A stretch of 64,000 nt of DNA from Corylus avellana (taxonomy: Eukaryota > Streptophyta > Magnoliopsida > Fagales > Betulaceae), in contig NC_081542.1 in NCBI RefSeq assembly GCF_901000735.1, positions 33,781,243-33,845,242 on the forward strand. The letters run 5' to 3'. Shown in pieces: positions 25,190-36,561 of this stretch (positions are counted from its first letter, which is position 1; each line of letters starts with the position of its first letter). The notes below the pieces were generated by a model that saw only the letters and a list, made by a program, of their open reading frames with translations, was not told the origin of the DNA and ran no database searches. Made by a program: the position numbers and the translations under genes.

Positions 25190-26065
25190 TAAGGGCAATT
25201 CAAAAACTCCAAACCACAATCATTTATAATTACAAAAAGACACAAAAAAACCACATGCGCGCACAAATTGTAGTGATAGCAACATAAAGATTAATACACA
25301 CCAATAATCTACAAGGGAATCACACTAAAAAACCTCAAAACAGATATTTATAACCTGTGTTCAAGCGAATATATATATATATATATATATATATAATTGA
25401 ATTAAAAATTAAACTGAGAAAGTATAGAAAAAGAGAGATGGAGAAAAAAAATAAAAAAAAATAAACCCTAAACAAAGTCAAAGAAAAACGATACATAGAA
25501 TAAAAAAACTGAAGAAAAAAAAAACTGAGAAACATTACAGAAAAAAAAAATCCAAGAAACAAAGAGAGAATGAAATAACCAAATAAGAGCAATTCAAAAA
25601 CTCCAAACCACAATCATTTATAATTACAAAAAGACACAAAAAAACCACACGCGCGCACAAATTGTAGTGATAGCAATATAAAGATTAATACACACACCAA
25701 TAATCAACAAGGGAATCACACTAAAAAACCTCAAAACAGGTATTTATAACTTGTGTTCAAGCGTGTATATATATATATATATACACGCTTGAACGTTCAT
25801 ACCTGTGTACATTCATCCCTGTTTTGGGTATATATATATATAAAACTGAATTAAAAATCAAACTGAGAATTAAAAATTAAACTGAGAATAGAGAAAGAGA
25901 GATGGAGAAACAGAATAATAATAATAAAAAAACCCTTAACAGAATCAAAGAGAAACGATACAGAGAATCAAAAGAAAAAAAAAAAAACCAGAAGAAAAAA
26001 AAAACTGAGAAACATTGCAGAGAAAAAAAAAAAATCCAAGAAACAGAGAGAGAATGAAATAACCA
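25190..26065. repeat. Tandem duplication upstream of the transposase gene
   Basis: A roughly 390-bp unit starting near 25190 (the 'gcaattcaaaaactcc' phrase at 25196) repeats from 25583 (same phrase at 25589) with few differences. The second copy is longer (to about 26065) because it contains an extra TA-rich hairpin near 25764-25845, where 'gcgtgtatata' pairs with 'tatatacacgc'. The duplication covers what would be the promoter and 5' UTR region of the transposase. Confidence 0.8.
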
Positions 26066-28040
26066 AGAAACAAAGAAGATAAATCGAAGAGAAGAGAAGG
26101 GGAGAGAGATACCTTGCGCAGAGAAGAGAGATCGTTGCTCTTTGAGAGATGGAGATTATTTGCAAAGTCTCTTTGAGAGACGTGGGTGCTAGTAGGGTGG
26201 GGTTTTTGTGGGCAATTTACACGATAATTTTAATCTCACAGAAAATGATTAGCTAAGCCACTCGTTTTTGAGTGGCTTAGCTAACCCTGTGTGTATAGGA
26301 TTAGTAATCCCATGGGAATAGACTATTCTCAGGAATAGAGTGTTACCAAACAAAGGATTAGCTATACCTAGTGTTAGCTAGTCCAATCCAAAGGTCTAAT
26401 CCGCAAACCAAACGGGGCCTAAGTAAGTGACATTGGATTAAACAATAACCAATGTGTTACTTATAAACACAATAAGTATTAATGTATTATCATTATAATT
26501 TTAGTAATTTATATATTATCACTATAATTGATATGATTATATCACATGATGAATTGATCATTAAATCATATGATTATATAATAATAAATAATACATATAT
26601 AATATAACATAACTCATAAGTCATAAGTCTACAAGTTAATCATATGATTCATGTAGAATGATAATCACAATTGATTCAATTGAATTAAACAATATATTAC
26701 TTATAACTACAATTTAATTAAAGCATTATTACACTAAAAAAAAAAAAAAAAAAAAGGCTAAGAAAAAGCCCAAAAAGCCCTAAAGAAAGCCCAAAAAGCC
26801 AAAAAAAAAACCCAATTTTGAAAAAGCGGTTAGCGGGCAGTTATCTATTTCACTAACCGCTAACCGTTAACCGCTAGGTGGTTAGCGGTTGCGGTTAGTG
26901 AAATCTACTAACCGCTAAGGCGGTTACGGTTAGCAGTTATTGCCAATAACCGCTAACTATAACCGCCTTGACACCCCTAAGCGCACATGGGTTGCGATCG
27001 ACCGCACCCGTGCGCAGGTAACACATCAAGAGGCGGCTAGACTGTTAGTATTTCCATATTAGGGTTTTCTAACTCCCACTTGTAATAAGACTAAAACCCT
27101 ACGAATTTTTTAGGTTTACTAGTGTAACAAGGACTTCTAAAACCCTGTAAATAGACTTTTAAACCTTGCGAATAATCAAGCGGGAAAAGACACAACTTTG
27201 GGAGAGGAATTGGAGGCTAACTTTTGGTTCTTTCTTTACCTTTCCCTTTTTCTTTTAGTATGTGTAACTAATTTATTTAGTAGGGCTAGATTGAAGCCCT
27301 AGTTATGTTTAGTTAATATTCAATATTGGTGCCTTTGTGATGATCATGTTGTGGTATTTAACTTGATTAATTCCTGTTTTCATGAATTCCTCATATGTGT
27401 GTGCCTGATCAACATATACATGTGATATAGACTAGTTAGTTAAATCAATTTGGATGACTGAGTCTTGGGTTTAATAAAAGTAATAAAAGAAATCCACACC
27501 AGGTTCTTGGGTTAACCAACATGGGGAGCCGAGAGTATATACCCATGCCCTAGGCCTAATGTGTTTGTCGATTTTCACAGAATATATGCTTTCTTAAAGA
27601 ACAACTTAGTATACACCCATGCTAAATCCTTTAAGAAAAAAAAGAGTTAGAGTATACACCCATGCCTAATTCGTTGCTTAGGGAAATCAATAGCTTAAGG
27701 AGTATACACCCATGCCTTTAAGTTGACAAACATTAGATATACATAACATGATCAAAACATTGACATATTGATATATTATCTAAATATAATTAGTGGTGGA
27801 TATCAAAGCCCTACCTTCTTATTATTATCAACTCAAATCCAATTTTTGTTTTGTTTTACTTTTGGAATTTATTTTAGACAAAATTTGGCAATTTTCATGG
27901 GAATGACCCCGTACTTGCACCATATACTATTATGTTGACCTTGTGCACTTGCGGGTAAAACATACAATTATTTGCCTATTATAACTCATATTATATAGAG
28001 TTATAATAGGCAAATAATACATATTTGTAACAACACATAT

Positions 28041-28125
28041 AACTCATATTATATGCAAGTCACAAAATCAAAGAGAAGAACATATAACCTATATTATATG
28101 TATCTCACACAACAGTACATGAACA
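28041..28125. repeat. Short repeats of 'catataacctatattatatg'
   Basis: Degenerate copies of this roughly 20-bp word with spacers of about 40-50 bp occur here and again at 30118-30136 and 30800-30853. A related form lies near 17140-17160. They look like one local array later split by several transposons. Confidence 0.55.
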
Positions 28126-30106
28126 TATTGAAATAATGATGATGCGAAAATAATAGTGGAAGCAATATAGAAAATAACACAAAGAATTTTACGGGTGGTT
28201 CGGTGTTAGATGCATACATCCACCACTCGAAATACCCCTTAGGGATACATGGTGCTCATTAAGGTAGTGTCTAAATACAAGTATAGTAATCAAATCCACT
28301 TGATTTGATTCAAATCCCAATATTTAATTACAATTAGCCCATAAATAGAGAATATTTGATATCAAGGTAATTATAGAATATACGGAAAATATTATATATT
28401 TTCCATATATTCTAACACCCACCCTCAAACTCAAGGTGTAAGATTCTGGAACCTTGAGTTTGAAATAAGAAACTATGATGACGATGGTGGTGGTGGAGGA
28501 CGGGAACAGGTTGTAGACGGTAGTGGCTAGCAGTTGGTAAATGCAGAAGGGCCGACAATGGGCCAAAATTGAAAAGGGGCCGACAATGGGCCAAACTCCA
28601 AAAGGGGTCGGAATGGGCTAGGGCTGACATGAGCCAAACTTCAAAAGGGGCCGACGACGGGCCAACATTAAAAAGGGGCAGACAACGGGCCAGGGCTGAC
28701 AATGAGCCAAACTTCAAAAGGGGCCGATGACGGGCCAAAATCCAAAATGGGCCGACAATGGGCAAGGGCTGACAATGAGCCAAAAATTCAAAAGAGGTTG
28801 ACTTGGGCCAAAAATCCAAAAAAGGGTTGACAGTAGACAAAAATCAAAAAAGGGGCTGACAACGGGCCAAACTTCAAAAAGGGGGCCGACTTGGGCCCGT
28901 AACCAAAAAGAATAAGCCCACTTGGGCGGTGATTAGGTTGGTGCACCGAAATTGACTCGCGCGTGATGTGGTCTATCTTGGACTGCTCTTTTTTTTTTTT
29001 CTTTTTTTTTTTTCTTTTTCTTTTTCTTGGGGATTTGGATCTATTGTGAGTGGGAACACCATAAGGCTAGTGAACTTGGTTTAAAGGGGAGTGATCTGGT
29101 GTGATTCACGCAGCAAAATGGATGTAGGACCTCAGGGGGTGCAATCTCGTGTAGCATATACAAGTACACCCGTGAGCTATGATCTGGTGTGGCACGCGTG
29201 CAAGTGGGATCACGGGTTACGATTTGGTGCGACCTAAGCTGGTGGAACTGCAGGGCAGCGATCTAGTGTGGCACGCGTGCAAGGTGCAACAACGAGTTCG
29301 AATTCGGTGTGGTGCAGAATAGCTATGCAAGTGAGCTCTGGCGTGTGGAACAAACGTGTAGGAGAGGAGTGGCGCATGGAAGACCGGCACACCATTCTGG
29401 AAGCGCGTTATGACACTGATGGTGGAGTTCTCGACGTATCTGGAACGGTAGGCGCCGATCTGTCCACTAGTGTATCCACCAAAGTGATCGGAGGACGTTG
29501 GCAGTGCGTGGTTGAACGAGTAGAAAGTGGTGGGAGGCATGTGAGGACGCATTAGCGATCGTCTTGGGATGATTCTGGCGGATTGGGAACTAGTGGTGAA
29601 AGTTATGGTGGATGGCGTGGCAACTAGAGTGATTGGTGGTATGTGGTAGCGTGTGGCAGAATCGGTAGAAGCTTTGGGCGGAGAGTGGTGGTGGACTTGA
29701 TCACTGAGATCGTTGGACAGAACGTGATGAAACGTCAATGACATTGAAGGCAACAAGAAAGTGGTTCTGATACCATGTTGAAATAATGATGATGTGGAAA
29801 TAATAGCGAAAGTAATGTAGAAAATAACACAAGGAACTTTACGGGTGGTTCAGTGTTAGACACCTACGTCGACTACTCGGAATACCCCTTAGAGCTACAT
29901 TGTGCTCATTAACTTAATTTGTCTACAATACAAAGGTCTCTATTTATAGGGTAGTGATTACAATACAAGTACAGTAATCAAATTCCATTGATTTGATTCC
30001 AATCCTAATATTTGATTACAATCAGCCTATAAAATAGAGAATATTTGATATCAACGTAATTATGGAATATACAAAAATTATTATACATTTTCCATATATT
30101 CTAACA
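28126..30106 (-). mobile_element. Small non-autonomous LTR element (TRIM/LARD-like)
   Basis: Two direct LTRs: 28126-28417 (3' LTR on the minus strand, about 290 bp, with a short internal deletion) and 29776-30106 (5' LTR, 331 bp), both ending CCATATATTCTAACA. Next to 29776 the minus strand reads CATGGTATCAGAACC, an initiator tRNA-Met primer-binding site. Next to 28417 it has a purine-rich GAGTTTGAGGGTGGGTG tract. The internal 1.36 kb has no gag or pol. Its left part is a minisatellite. The tRNA-Met primer favours a Copia-type parent. No target duplication could be matched, and the outer LTR base TG has become TA at 28126. Confidence 0.85.
28548..28910. repeat. Minisatellite, unit about 30-60 bp ('gggccgacaatgggcc')
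   Basis: At least nine imperfect repeats of GGGCCGACAATGGGCCAAA plus 'ttcaaaag' spacers. Some units are doubled with 'agggctgacaatgagcc'. The minus-strand ORF across it only reflects the repeat. Confidence 0.85.
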
Positions 30107-30136
30107 ATTTCAAAATGCATACAATCCATATTATAT

Positions 30137-30790
30137 CAAGGGGTGGCAAAATGGGTTGGCAGGTCAACGTTAATATGACTTGGGTTACCCGCCACCCGAT
30201 GAGCCTAAACTCGGACACGACCTGTTTAGATAAATGGGTTGAATTCTAAAACACAGATAGGATACGAAAAAATAACCGAGTAACCCGACATGACCCATTT
30301 AAAATAACGGGTTGTGTTGGGTTGACACGACCCGTTTACTTACAAGGCGTAGCGATACGACCTAACACGACCCGACCTGACAGGTTTGAAGGAAAAAAAT
30401 CATATAAGAAATAATACCATTGAGATTCAATAGAATTCACAAATTACAATATGATAAAAACCATAATAGGTTTAATTGTTAACAAATTGGCATTCAATAA
30501 AACCATTCACAAATATTAGCAATTTTCAACTCCATCATATTAAATAGCAAATTTCAAAGTATAAAGTTTACATGGTAAATAAGTTAGGCTTTAGTTTAGG
30601 GTTTTCTTTTAATTTTTTTTAAAAAAATTTTAAAATTTTTTAAATGGGTTAGGCGGGTCACTCGAGGGTGAAGCGGGTTGACCCGCAAGAAACGAAAATA
30701 AATGGGTTGACCCGATTATGACCCAAACCCTGTAACTTCATGTTGTGCTCGTGTTGGGTTTGCGGGTCGTGTCAAAATTGCCAGCCATAA
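30137..30790. mobile_element. hAT-like MITE ('gggtggcaa' family)
   Basis: Left end CAAGGGGTGGCAAAATGGG; complement of the right end TTATGGCTGGCAATTTTG, giving a short imperfect inverted repeat. The flanks TATTATAT (30129-30136) and ATTTATAT (30791-30798) are likely a decayed 8-bp duplication. The interior repeats ACCCGACATGACCC / GGGTCGTGTC words near both ends, as in a widespread plant non-autonomous hAT family. There is no coding sequence. Confidence 0.75.
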
Positions 30791-30883
30791 ATTTATATGC
30801 AAGTTAGAAAGTCAAGATAATATAATAAAAGGGTAGCACATATAACCCATATCTAAAATTTGACAATAAAACCATTAAGTAGT

Positions 30884-32256
30884 CCCCGGCAACGGCGCCA
30901 AAAATTGATGTGGTATTTTTGTGACCAAAAATATCAATTATAAAAATTACCACTCGCAATAGAACGAATCCCGTAGGATAGGGCTATATTGAGGGTGTCG
31001 AACCTCAAGGACTGCAGGGGTTTTATTATCAAAATTCGAAAGATTAAAATTATCTTAATTAAAATGATATTTGATTTGATTTTCTTTAAAACTAAAGTGC
31101 ATGAAAATAAAAGAGATTTAAAATAAGAGAGAGTGTAGGGTATTGACTTTACCTCTATCCGCACAACAATGGCTAATCATAATTAATCCCAGAAATTCAT
31201 TCTATACATGTTATAAATAAACAAGAAATTACCTTATTAAAGAATAAGCATAATCTATCTTTGGTTGGCACGGATCGTCCACTTAGCCACTAAGATACGG
31301 TACGACCCGTCTTCCCTAGGTATAAATTATCAAATTCTTTAACAGGATACATACAATCAATGAATAAGTGTAACCCATCTTCGGTTGGCACGGACTGTCT
31401 ACCTAAATTACACTAAACTAGGGTGTAGTACAATCTGTCTTCCCTAGGGCATGGCCTATCAAATCCTATTGATCATATGTCAATTAAACCCATTGTATAA
31501 CCATCATCCTCATAATCACAGAAAACAAGAATGATTTGAGATCAACAAAAGTAAAATACTTTCTAAGAGAAGAGAAGAATTTCACAAATATTGATTTTGG
31601 AATTTAAGAACAATTGCATTTAATAATTAAGAACAAAATCAAAAGGGAGCAATTCTCATAGTTATACAATCAACATGCATAAATTGAAAATCTAGAAATT
31701 AAATACAATCAAACCATTGTGCTTGGATAGGGTTATATCAACACCCCACGAAGGGGTTTAGCCGCTCATGATCTTCTAAGTTCCAAAGACAATTTACTGA
31801 ATTTTGCTCTAGAAAGCGGTGTCCCTGTTTACAATGTTTAGAGCCCTATTTATAGGGATTTGGAAAACCCTAAAACCCTAGAAATCCTTAGAAAATCGGA
31901 AGTCAGTCTCCCATTCCAATTGGGAGACTGAAAACCAAGCCCAAGCTGGAAAAGGAGTCTTGCCGTGCACTGTACGCTCGTGTGCTCTCGATCCAAGATT
32001 TGATGCGCTCGAGCCTAGCTGATATGCACACGAGCGCAGGTATGCGTTCGATCCTTGGCCGCAGACGCTCGAGCGCAGGTGCGCTCGATCCTAGATCTAG
32101 AATGCCCAGCTTTTTGCCCTTTTAAGCCTAATTTCCAATGGTTTGTCAAATAAGACCTAAAACACAAAAACAAAACAAAATCAAATAAATAATAAGGCTA
32201 AGGAATTAACATAAGTAAATTAAGGGGCTTGAATGTGCAACATTCGGCGCTTATCG
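30884..32256 (-). repeat. Athila-like LTR with primer-binding site, interior lost
   Basis: The tRNA-Asp-type primer site (30884-30900) abuts an LTR running from TGATGTGG at 30906 to ..GCGCTTATCG near 32256. The final CA has mutated to CG. It belongs to the same subfamily as the LTRs at 56933 and 63011, sharing 'accactcgcaatag', 'ggtgtcgaacctcaaggact' and the two 'cggttggcacgga' blocks. Only about 30 bp of the internal leader survives on its left. Confidence 0.85.
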
Positions 32257-32707
32257 CCAGTAATTATGCAATGTATCAAGCTCAACTATATAGTAATCAA
32301 CTAGTATAGGCTCATTTTCTTAAATACGCCATTGTTATGATATGATAAATTTTTCAGATATCAAATGAGCATCAATAATCACATATATTTTATTTCTAAT
32401 CAGCATGTCATGAAAAATAGAAAGCTAAATAATTTAGATGAAAAATTAGAAAATACTTTTTAAGTATTCATGCTAATCTAGCATGCCATGGATAACATAA
32501 AGTGCTAATCAACAAAGGGTCACAACTTATTAGATACAATATTCATGTAATTATAAAATTTCACCAACTTTAATTCAATCAAGGAGCACCTTCATCACTT
32601 GATTTTTTCTTTTAATAAATTAAAATGTATATCATAGTTTAAGAACTCACATCAGAGCCAACATTTTTACTCAAGATCCTCTAAAATAGAATGTTGCCAC
32701 CACACAC
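32257..32707. other. Unassigned AT-rich spacer between two LTRs
   Basis: About 450 bp with no ORF and no terminal repeats. It may be pre-insertion sequence or remains of an older element. Confidence 0.5.
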
Positions 32708-34012
32708 TGTTGTGAAAATTTTAATACTCGCAACTGCATGAATCATTTGCAATAAAGGGTTGCAAGTGCGAAGTCAATCCCACAGGGAATTGTGTTTTTG
32801 AAAAGCAATTATGTCTAAATCAATCAAATCCTAACTTAGTTCCAAAAGTTGAGAGATTGTTTTTGTGAATAAAAAGATCAAAAGCATAAACAAAATAAGT
32901 GAAATTAATCAATTAACGAAGCACTAAGGTTTCAGAATCCGCACTCACAAAGTCATAGCAACATATTCTCGTGATCAATAATATTTCCAAAGTTCTCACA
33001 ACAAAAATCTTAGGTATGTTTTACTTTTGCTTCAAAGAATTAATCAAAATCATCCCATGTATCTATTCATGCAAAAATCACAAAAGAAATCCAATTTAAA
33101 TTAAATCATCAAGTGTATCCATAAATCACAAAAGATATCCAATTTAAATCTAAACATCAATTGTATTCGTAGAATAAATCACAGGGGATATCCAATTTTT
33201 TTGACCAAGAAAACCATGTGAAATTATCTCAAATCATCAAATGTATCCTTGAATCACAAAAGATATTCAAGAATCATTCTACAAATTGAGTTGAAGTAAA
33301 ACAATTGGAAAATCAAACTCATTAAATTAAAAAATATTACATCACATGAAAATAGTGTTGCTAATCATAAGTGAAGCTTCATCCTCAACCTTAGTTGAGG
33401 GTTTAGCCTCTCATGGAATTGAAAGATAAAACAAGAGTAATTGAATCCATGGAGAATTGAGAAGCTTACAAATTGAAAATTCCAAAGTTGAGAACACCAA
33501 AAGCTAGGGTGCGCTCGATCGCATTCGAGCATGCAATTCTTCTCCTACGGTGCAGCACTTGGGCACTGCTTGCTTGGGCATAGGCGGGAGTGCGTTCGAG
33601 CTTGATCTTGCTACGCTTGAGCTCAGATGCTCTCGAGTGTTGGGTTGTGCACTCGATCCCACTTCCGTTTGTAGCTTTTTCCCAAAGTTAGCATTTTTCA
33701 CTTTAAACTAATAGTTTTCGTTTAGCAGCCTGCAAAACACTAAAACAATAGAACTAGCACAAGACATCAGATTATAACACAGCTAAAAGATTAACAAATG
33801 TAAATTTGGAGCTCGAATATGCAATATTTAGAACTCATCAAACACCTCCAAACTTACATATTGCTTGTCCCTTAGCAATACAAAACTAAAAATAAAATGA
33901 AAACAATAATCATAAATCCTCTTTCATAGGAGAGACGATTGCATTTAGCATATGCAACAAGCCTTTTAAACCCCTAGGCATCCCTAGTGGACGAGTGAAG
34001 TCTCGTGATGGT

Positions 34013-34641
34013 TGATAAGTGCTGCATGTTACACATTTTAGTCCTTTAATTAACATATGTTAATCTCTTAGTTTTGTTATAGTTTGATGTTTTGTGTTGT
34101 TTTTGTGTTTTCTTGCAGTTTTTAGGATTTTGAAGAAAAGCAAGTGTTTTTGTCAAGTTACACACTTAAAAGATAATTTCAGAAAAAAAGCTGGAGCTTC
34201 CATAAATTTATGCTTTCTTGAAAAACAACTTAGTATCATGCTAAATCCTTTGAGAGATAAAAGAATTAGAGTAGATACCATGCCTAATTCATTACTTAGG
34301 GAGATCAATAGCTTAAGGAGTAGACACCATGCCCTTAGGTTGGCAAACATTAAGTATATCGATATAATCATTAGCATTGGCATATTGTTTATCTTAATTG
34401 AGTATGATTTGTGGTGGATGTCAAAACTCTAACCCTCGTTCTTATTATTTCAACTCAACCTTTTGATATCTTGCTGAAATCAATTAATTAAATTAGGAAA
34501 TTACTTATACGCATAATTTACACAATCCTCGTGGGATTGATCTCATACTTGCCTACTATACTATCATTTTGATCTTGTGCACTTGCGAGTAAAACGTAGC
34601 AATTATTCACCTATTAATTTAGGTGGGTAATTGTCACAACA
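34013..34641 (+). repeat. Athila-like solo LTR inserted in an Athila 3' UTR
   Basis: Starts TGATAAGTGCTGCATG and ends ..TAATTGTCACAACA. The flanks are ATGGT (34008-34012) and AGGGT (34642-34646), a 5-bp duplication with one mismatch. Removing it restores the uninterrupted order seen in the homologous UTR near 58610 ('gtctcgtgaaggtttt..aatgatacc'). At 629 bp it is about half the length of its relative at 17190, so it has an internal deletion. The short ORFs inside it are not genes. Confidence 0.85.
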
Positions 34642-35868
34642 AGGGTTTAACAGAAATGATACCCCAAACATTGTAGCACTTTGTTGTTGAAAAGAATGAA
34701 GACAAACAATGGTTCTTATTCATAAGCAACCTTAAAAAGATAAACATCATCATCACAATCATTAGGGCATCCAAAATCAAATCACTCATAAATGTACAAT
34801 TGAGACATCATATGTTCCGATAGGTGAAAAGTGAGATTAGCATAAAATTATGAGGCTTCAATTTAATCTCTAGACAAGTACCTCAAAATTCGTAGGAATC
34901 CCTATCAGATGAAACAATAAAGGCAAGATAAGCATCTTTCTTCTTTTTCTCTTTCTCTCTCTCTCTCTCTGTCTCAGTGTAGGTTGTGCAATGCTTAGCT
35001 CCCCTAAGCTTTCTAATTGACCCATGTAGCGAGTGTTAGGCCAGTGACTCCCAAACCAAATGGTTTTAGGGCACTAGATGTAAAACATCCCTAAGGGCTT
35101 ATTAACTCAAGTCAAAAATAGCTATAAAGCCAAGCTAGCCATACCATTAACCAATCTGAACTTCACACATTTTTACGCGAACACTCAATGCTTAATGAGG
35201 CAAGAGGTCTAGTTACTCAGTGAAAAACTCAAAATGATCTTTTTTTTCTTTTTTTTTTCTTTCTTTCTTGCAAGCCAAGGTTATTCATCAATAGGACATC
35301 CAACAAATCTCAAAATGAACATGATTAAGCTCAAATAACATACCTCACAGAATATATGCTAATGTGCTCATGATAATTTAACTCAAAACAAAGCAAGTCT
35401 CTTTTGCCCAAAAATAAGTCAAAGGACTCAGATTTCTAATGAAATGATCATGTGTTCAACACTTTAAGCAAACCAATGAAATGCAAATCACAGTTACGGC
35501 TTAACTCATACTTAACAACAACATAGTACATATTTTTTTAATTTTTTTTTCAAGCAAGAAAATGAAACAAACAATTAAAAGATTACAAAAAAATGGACAA
35601 CGGTATTTTTCTATATCCTTAAACTTGAATCACACATTGTCCTCAATGTGGGTAGAAATACAATACCGAAATGTGAAGAAAACCAGAGTGTGTAGAGGGA
35701 AAACGTCCCCCAAACTTACTCGTAAAAACACTTGTCCTGAAAATCACAACAACACAAAAAAAAAAAAAAAAAACAAAACAAAACAAAATCAAATGACAAG
35801 AAATAAAAGGAAAGAGGGGTTGCCTCCCACAAGCGCTAAGTTTACTGTCTTTAGCTAGACTCTTCACA

Positions 35869-36180
35869 GCAGATCATCAGTTTGGATAAGTAGGTCCTCC
35901 AAGGGCATTTCTTCAATCTCTGGGATCTTCAATTCCAGGAACGATTTCTACCGTTGACCATTTACCTTGAAAGTGTTTCCATTCTTGGGATCCTCTATCT
36001 CAATGGCTCCATGGGTGGAGATTGTATGAACTAAGAATGGTCTAGTCCATCGAGATTTGAGCTTGCCTGGAAACAGATGTAGACGTGAATTGTATAGGAG
36101 GACTTTCTGACCAACTTCAAAAGATCTTCTCAAAATGTTTTGGTCATGGGCCTTCTTCATCTAAGCTTTGTGTTGTGCCA
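35869..36180 (-). pseudogene. Athila integrase C-terminal fragment
   Basis: The minus-strand frame reads [20 protein letters not shown]...[12 protein letters not shown]...[19 protein letters not shown], the chromodomain-less C-terminal GPY/F-like region found at the end of gypsy integrases. It binds DNA during integration. A TAG follows NGQR (near 35948), and the frame then continues to a second stop near 35870 (..PEIEEMPLEDLLIQTDDLL). The catalytic core and everything upstream are missing because the element is truncated at about 36180. Confidence 0.85.
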
Positions 36181-36561
36181 AATACTACCTAAATTAATAG
36201 ATAATATTTAGAATATCTTGTATTGTGGAACCTGTAGTTGTAATTCTTGATAGTTAGTAGTTCTTGATAGTTTAACCTTAGTCTTGTAAGAGAAGTCCGA
36301 TCAAACTCTAATTGATCCTTATCCGTAATTCGTTCCAATCAATTCCATTTCCAATCCATTATTCTACAAATCATTCAATCATCCATCCTTAATTCATACA
36401 GAAATTCCCAAATCAATAACAGGTGTGTTACAAAGTGGTATCAAAGCACTCTCTTGGAGAGCTTCCTGAAGTTGCCATGGCAGAAGGAACAACAATTTCT
36501 TGACAACATTGCATATCAGAAACAGAAAACAAGAAGCAAGACAGCAAGAAAAGAAAGCAAT

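Larger units (their letters stand above)
19592..26419 (-). mobile_element. PIF/Harbinger DNA transposon with two genes
   Basis: The inverted termini GGCCTCGTTTGGTTCGCGG and GGCCCCGTTTGGTTTGCGG (complement of the right end) continue to GATTA on both sides. The element is flanked by TAA target duplications (19589-19591 and 26420-26422), as expected for Harbinger. It carries, on the minus strand, a DDE transposase gene and a Myb/SANT-like partner gene, the standard pair for autonomous members. Total length is 6828 bp, about 4485 bp without the gypsy solo LTR at 22029-24366. The solo LTR in the transposase and stop codons in both genes make this copy inactive. Confidence 0.93.
17478..26979. mobile_element. 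Large hAT-like non-autonomous element (9.5 kb with inserts)
   Basis: The termini are TAGGGGTGTCAA at 17478 and TTGACACCCCTA ending at 26979, perfect 12-bp inverted repeats. The flanks are a perfect 8-bp duplication AGCGCACA (17470-17477 and 26980-26987), the hallmark of hAT insertion. Both subterminal regions are packed with ACCGCTAACCG / CGGTTAGCGG words in both orientations (17499-17575, 26826-26965). These resemble clustered transposase-binding sites. The remaining own sequence is AT-rich with tandem blocks ('attaatatattatcactataatt', 'cacttgatcattaaatca') at 17630-17868 and 26440-26590. It has no transposase of its own and is interrupted by the foldback at 17878 and the Harbinger at 19592. 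Its pre-insertion length would be about 1.2 kb. Confidence 0.9.
17190..28035 (+). mobile_element. Athila-like solo LTR (outer shell of a four-level nest)
   Basis: Left end TGTTAAGTGCTAAAATATTC at 17190; right end ..TTTGTAACAACA at 28035. Both are flanked by a perfect 5-bp direct repeat CATAT (17185-17189 and 28036-28040). Removing the hAT-like insert and one copy of its 8-bp duplication leaves about 1336 bp with TG...CA termini and no internal region, so it is a solo LTR left by LTR-LTR recombination. It shares long stretches with the solo LTR at 34013-34641 (for example the 'gtatacacccatgcc' words near 27540-27710, and the 'cttgtgcacttgcgggtaaaac' end). It carries the gcgatcgagcgcac motif typical of the Athila-like LTRs in this window. 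Confidence 0.9.
32708..36180 (-). mobile_element. 3' end of an autonomous-type Athila element
   Basis: The minus-strand 3' LTR spans 32708-33840 (starting TGATGAGTTCTAAATATTGC at 33840, ending ..TTTTCACAACA at 32708). It is preceded by a purine tract (GTTTGGAGGTG, 33841 on), a 3' untranslated region with the usual 'cccaaactta' and 'cctcaatgtg' phrases, and then the C-terminal end of integrase (about 36170-35870). The element stops abruptly near 36180, where a different retroelement begins. A solo LTR (34013-34641) is inserted in its UTR. Confidence 0.85.

Noticed and set aside
28412..28840. 142-codon minus-strand ORF
   Set aside because: Produced by the gggccgacaatgggcc minisatellite; the apparent protein repeats simply mirror the DNA repeat.
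28548..28910. CRISPR-like array
   Set aside because: Repeats are degenerate with similar spacers, in plant nuclear DNA inside an LTR element; it is a minisatellite.
29217..29756. 179-codon minus-strand ORF
   Set aside because: Inside a small LTR element next to its primer-binding site, low-complexity and serine/threonine/histidine-rich, with no gag or pol signature.
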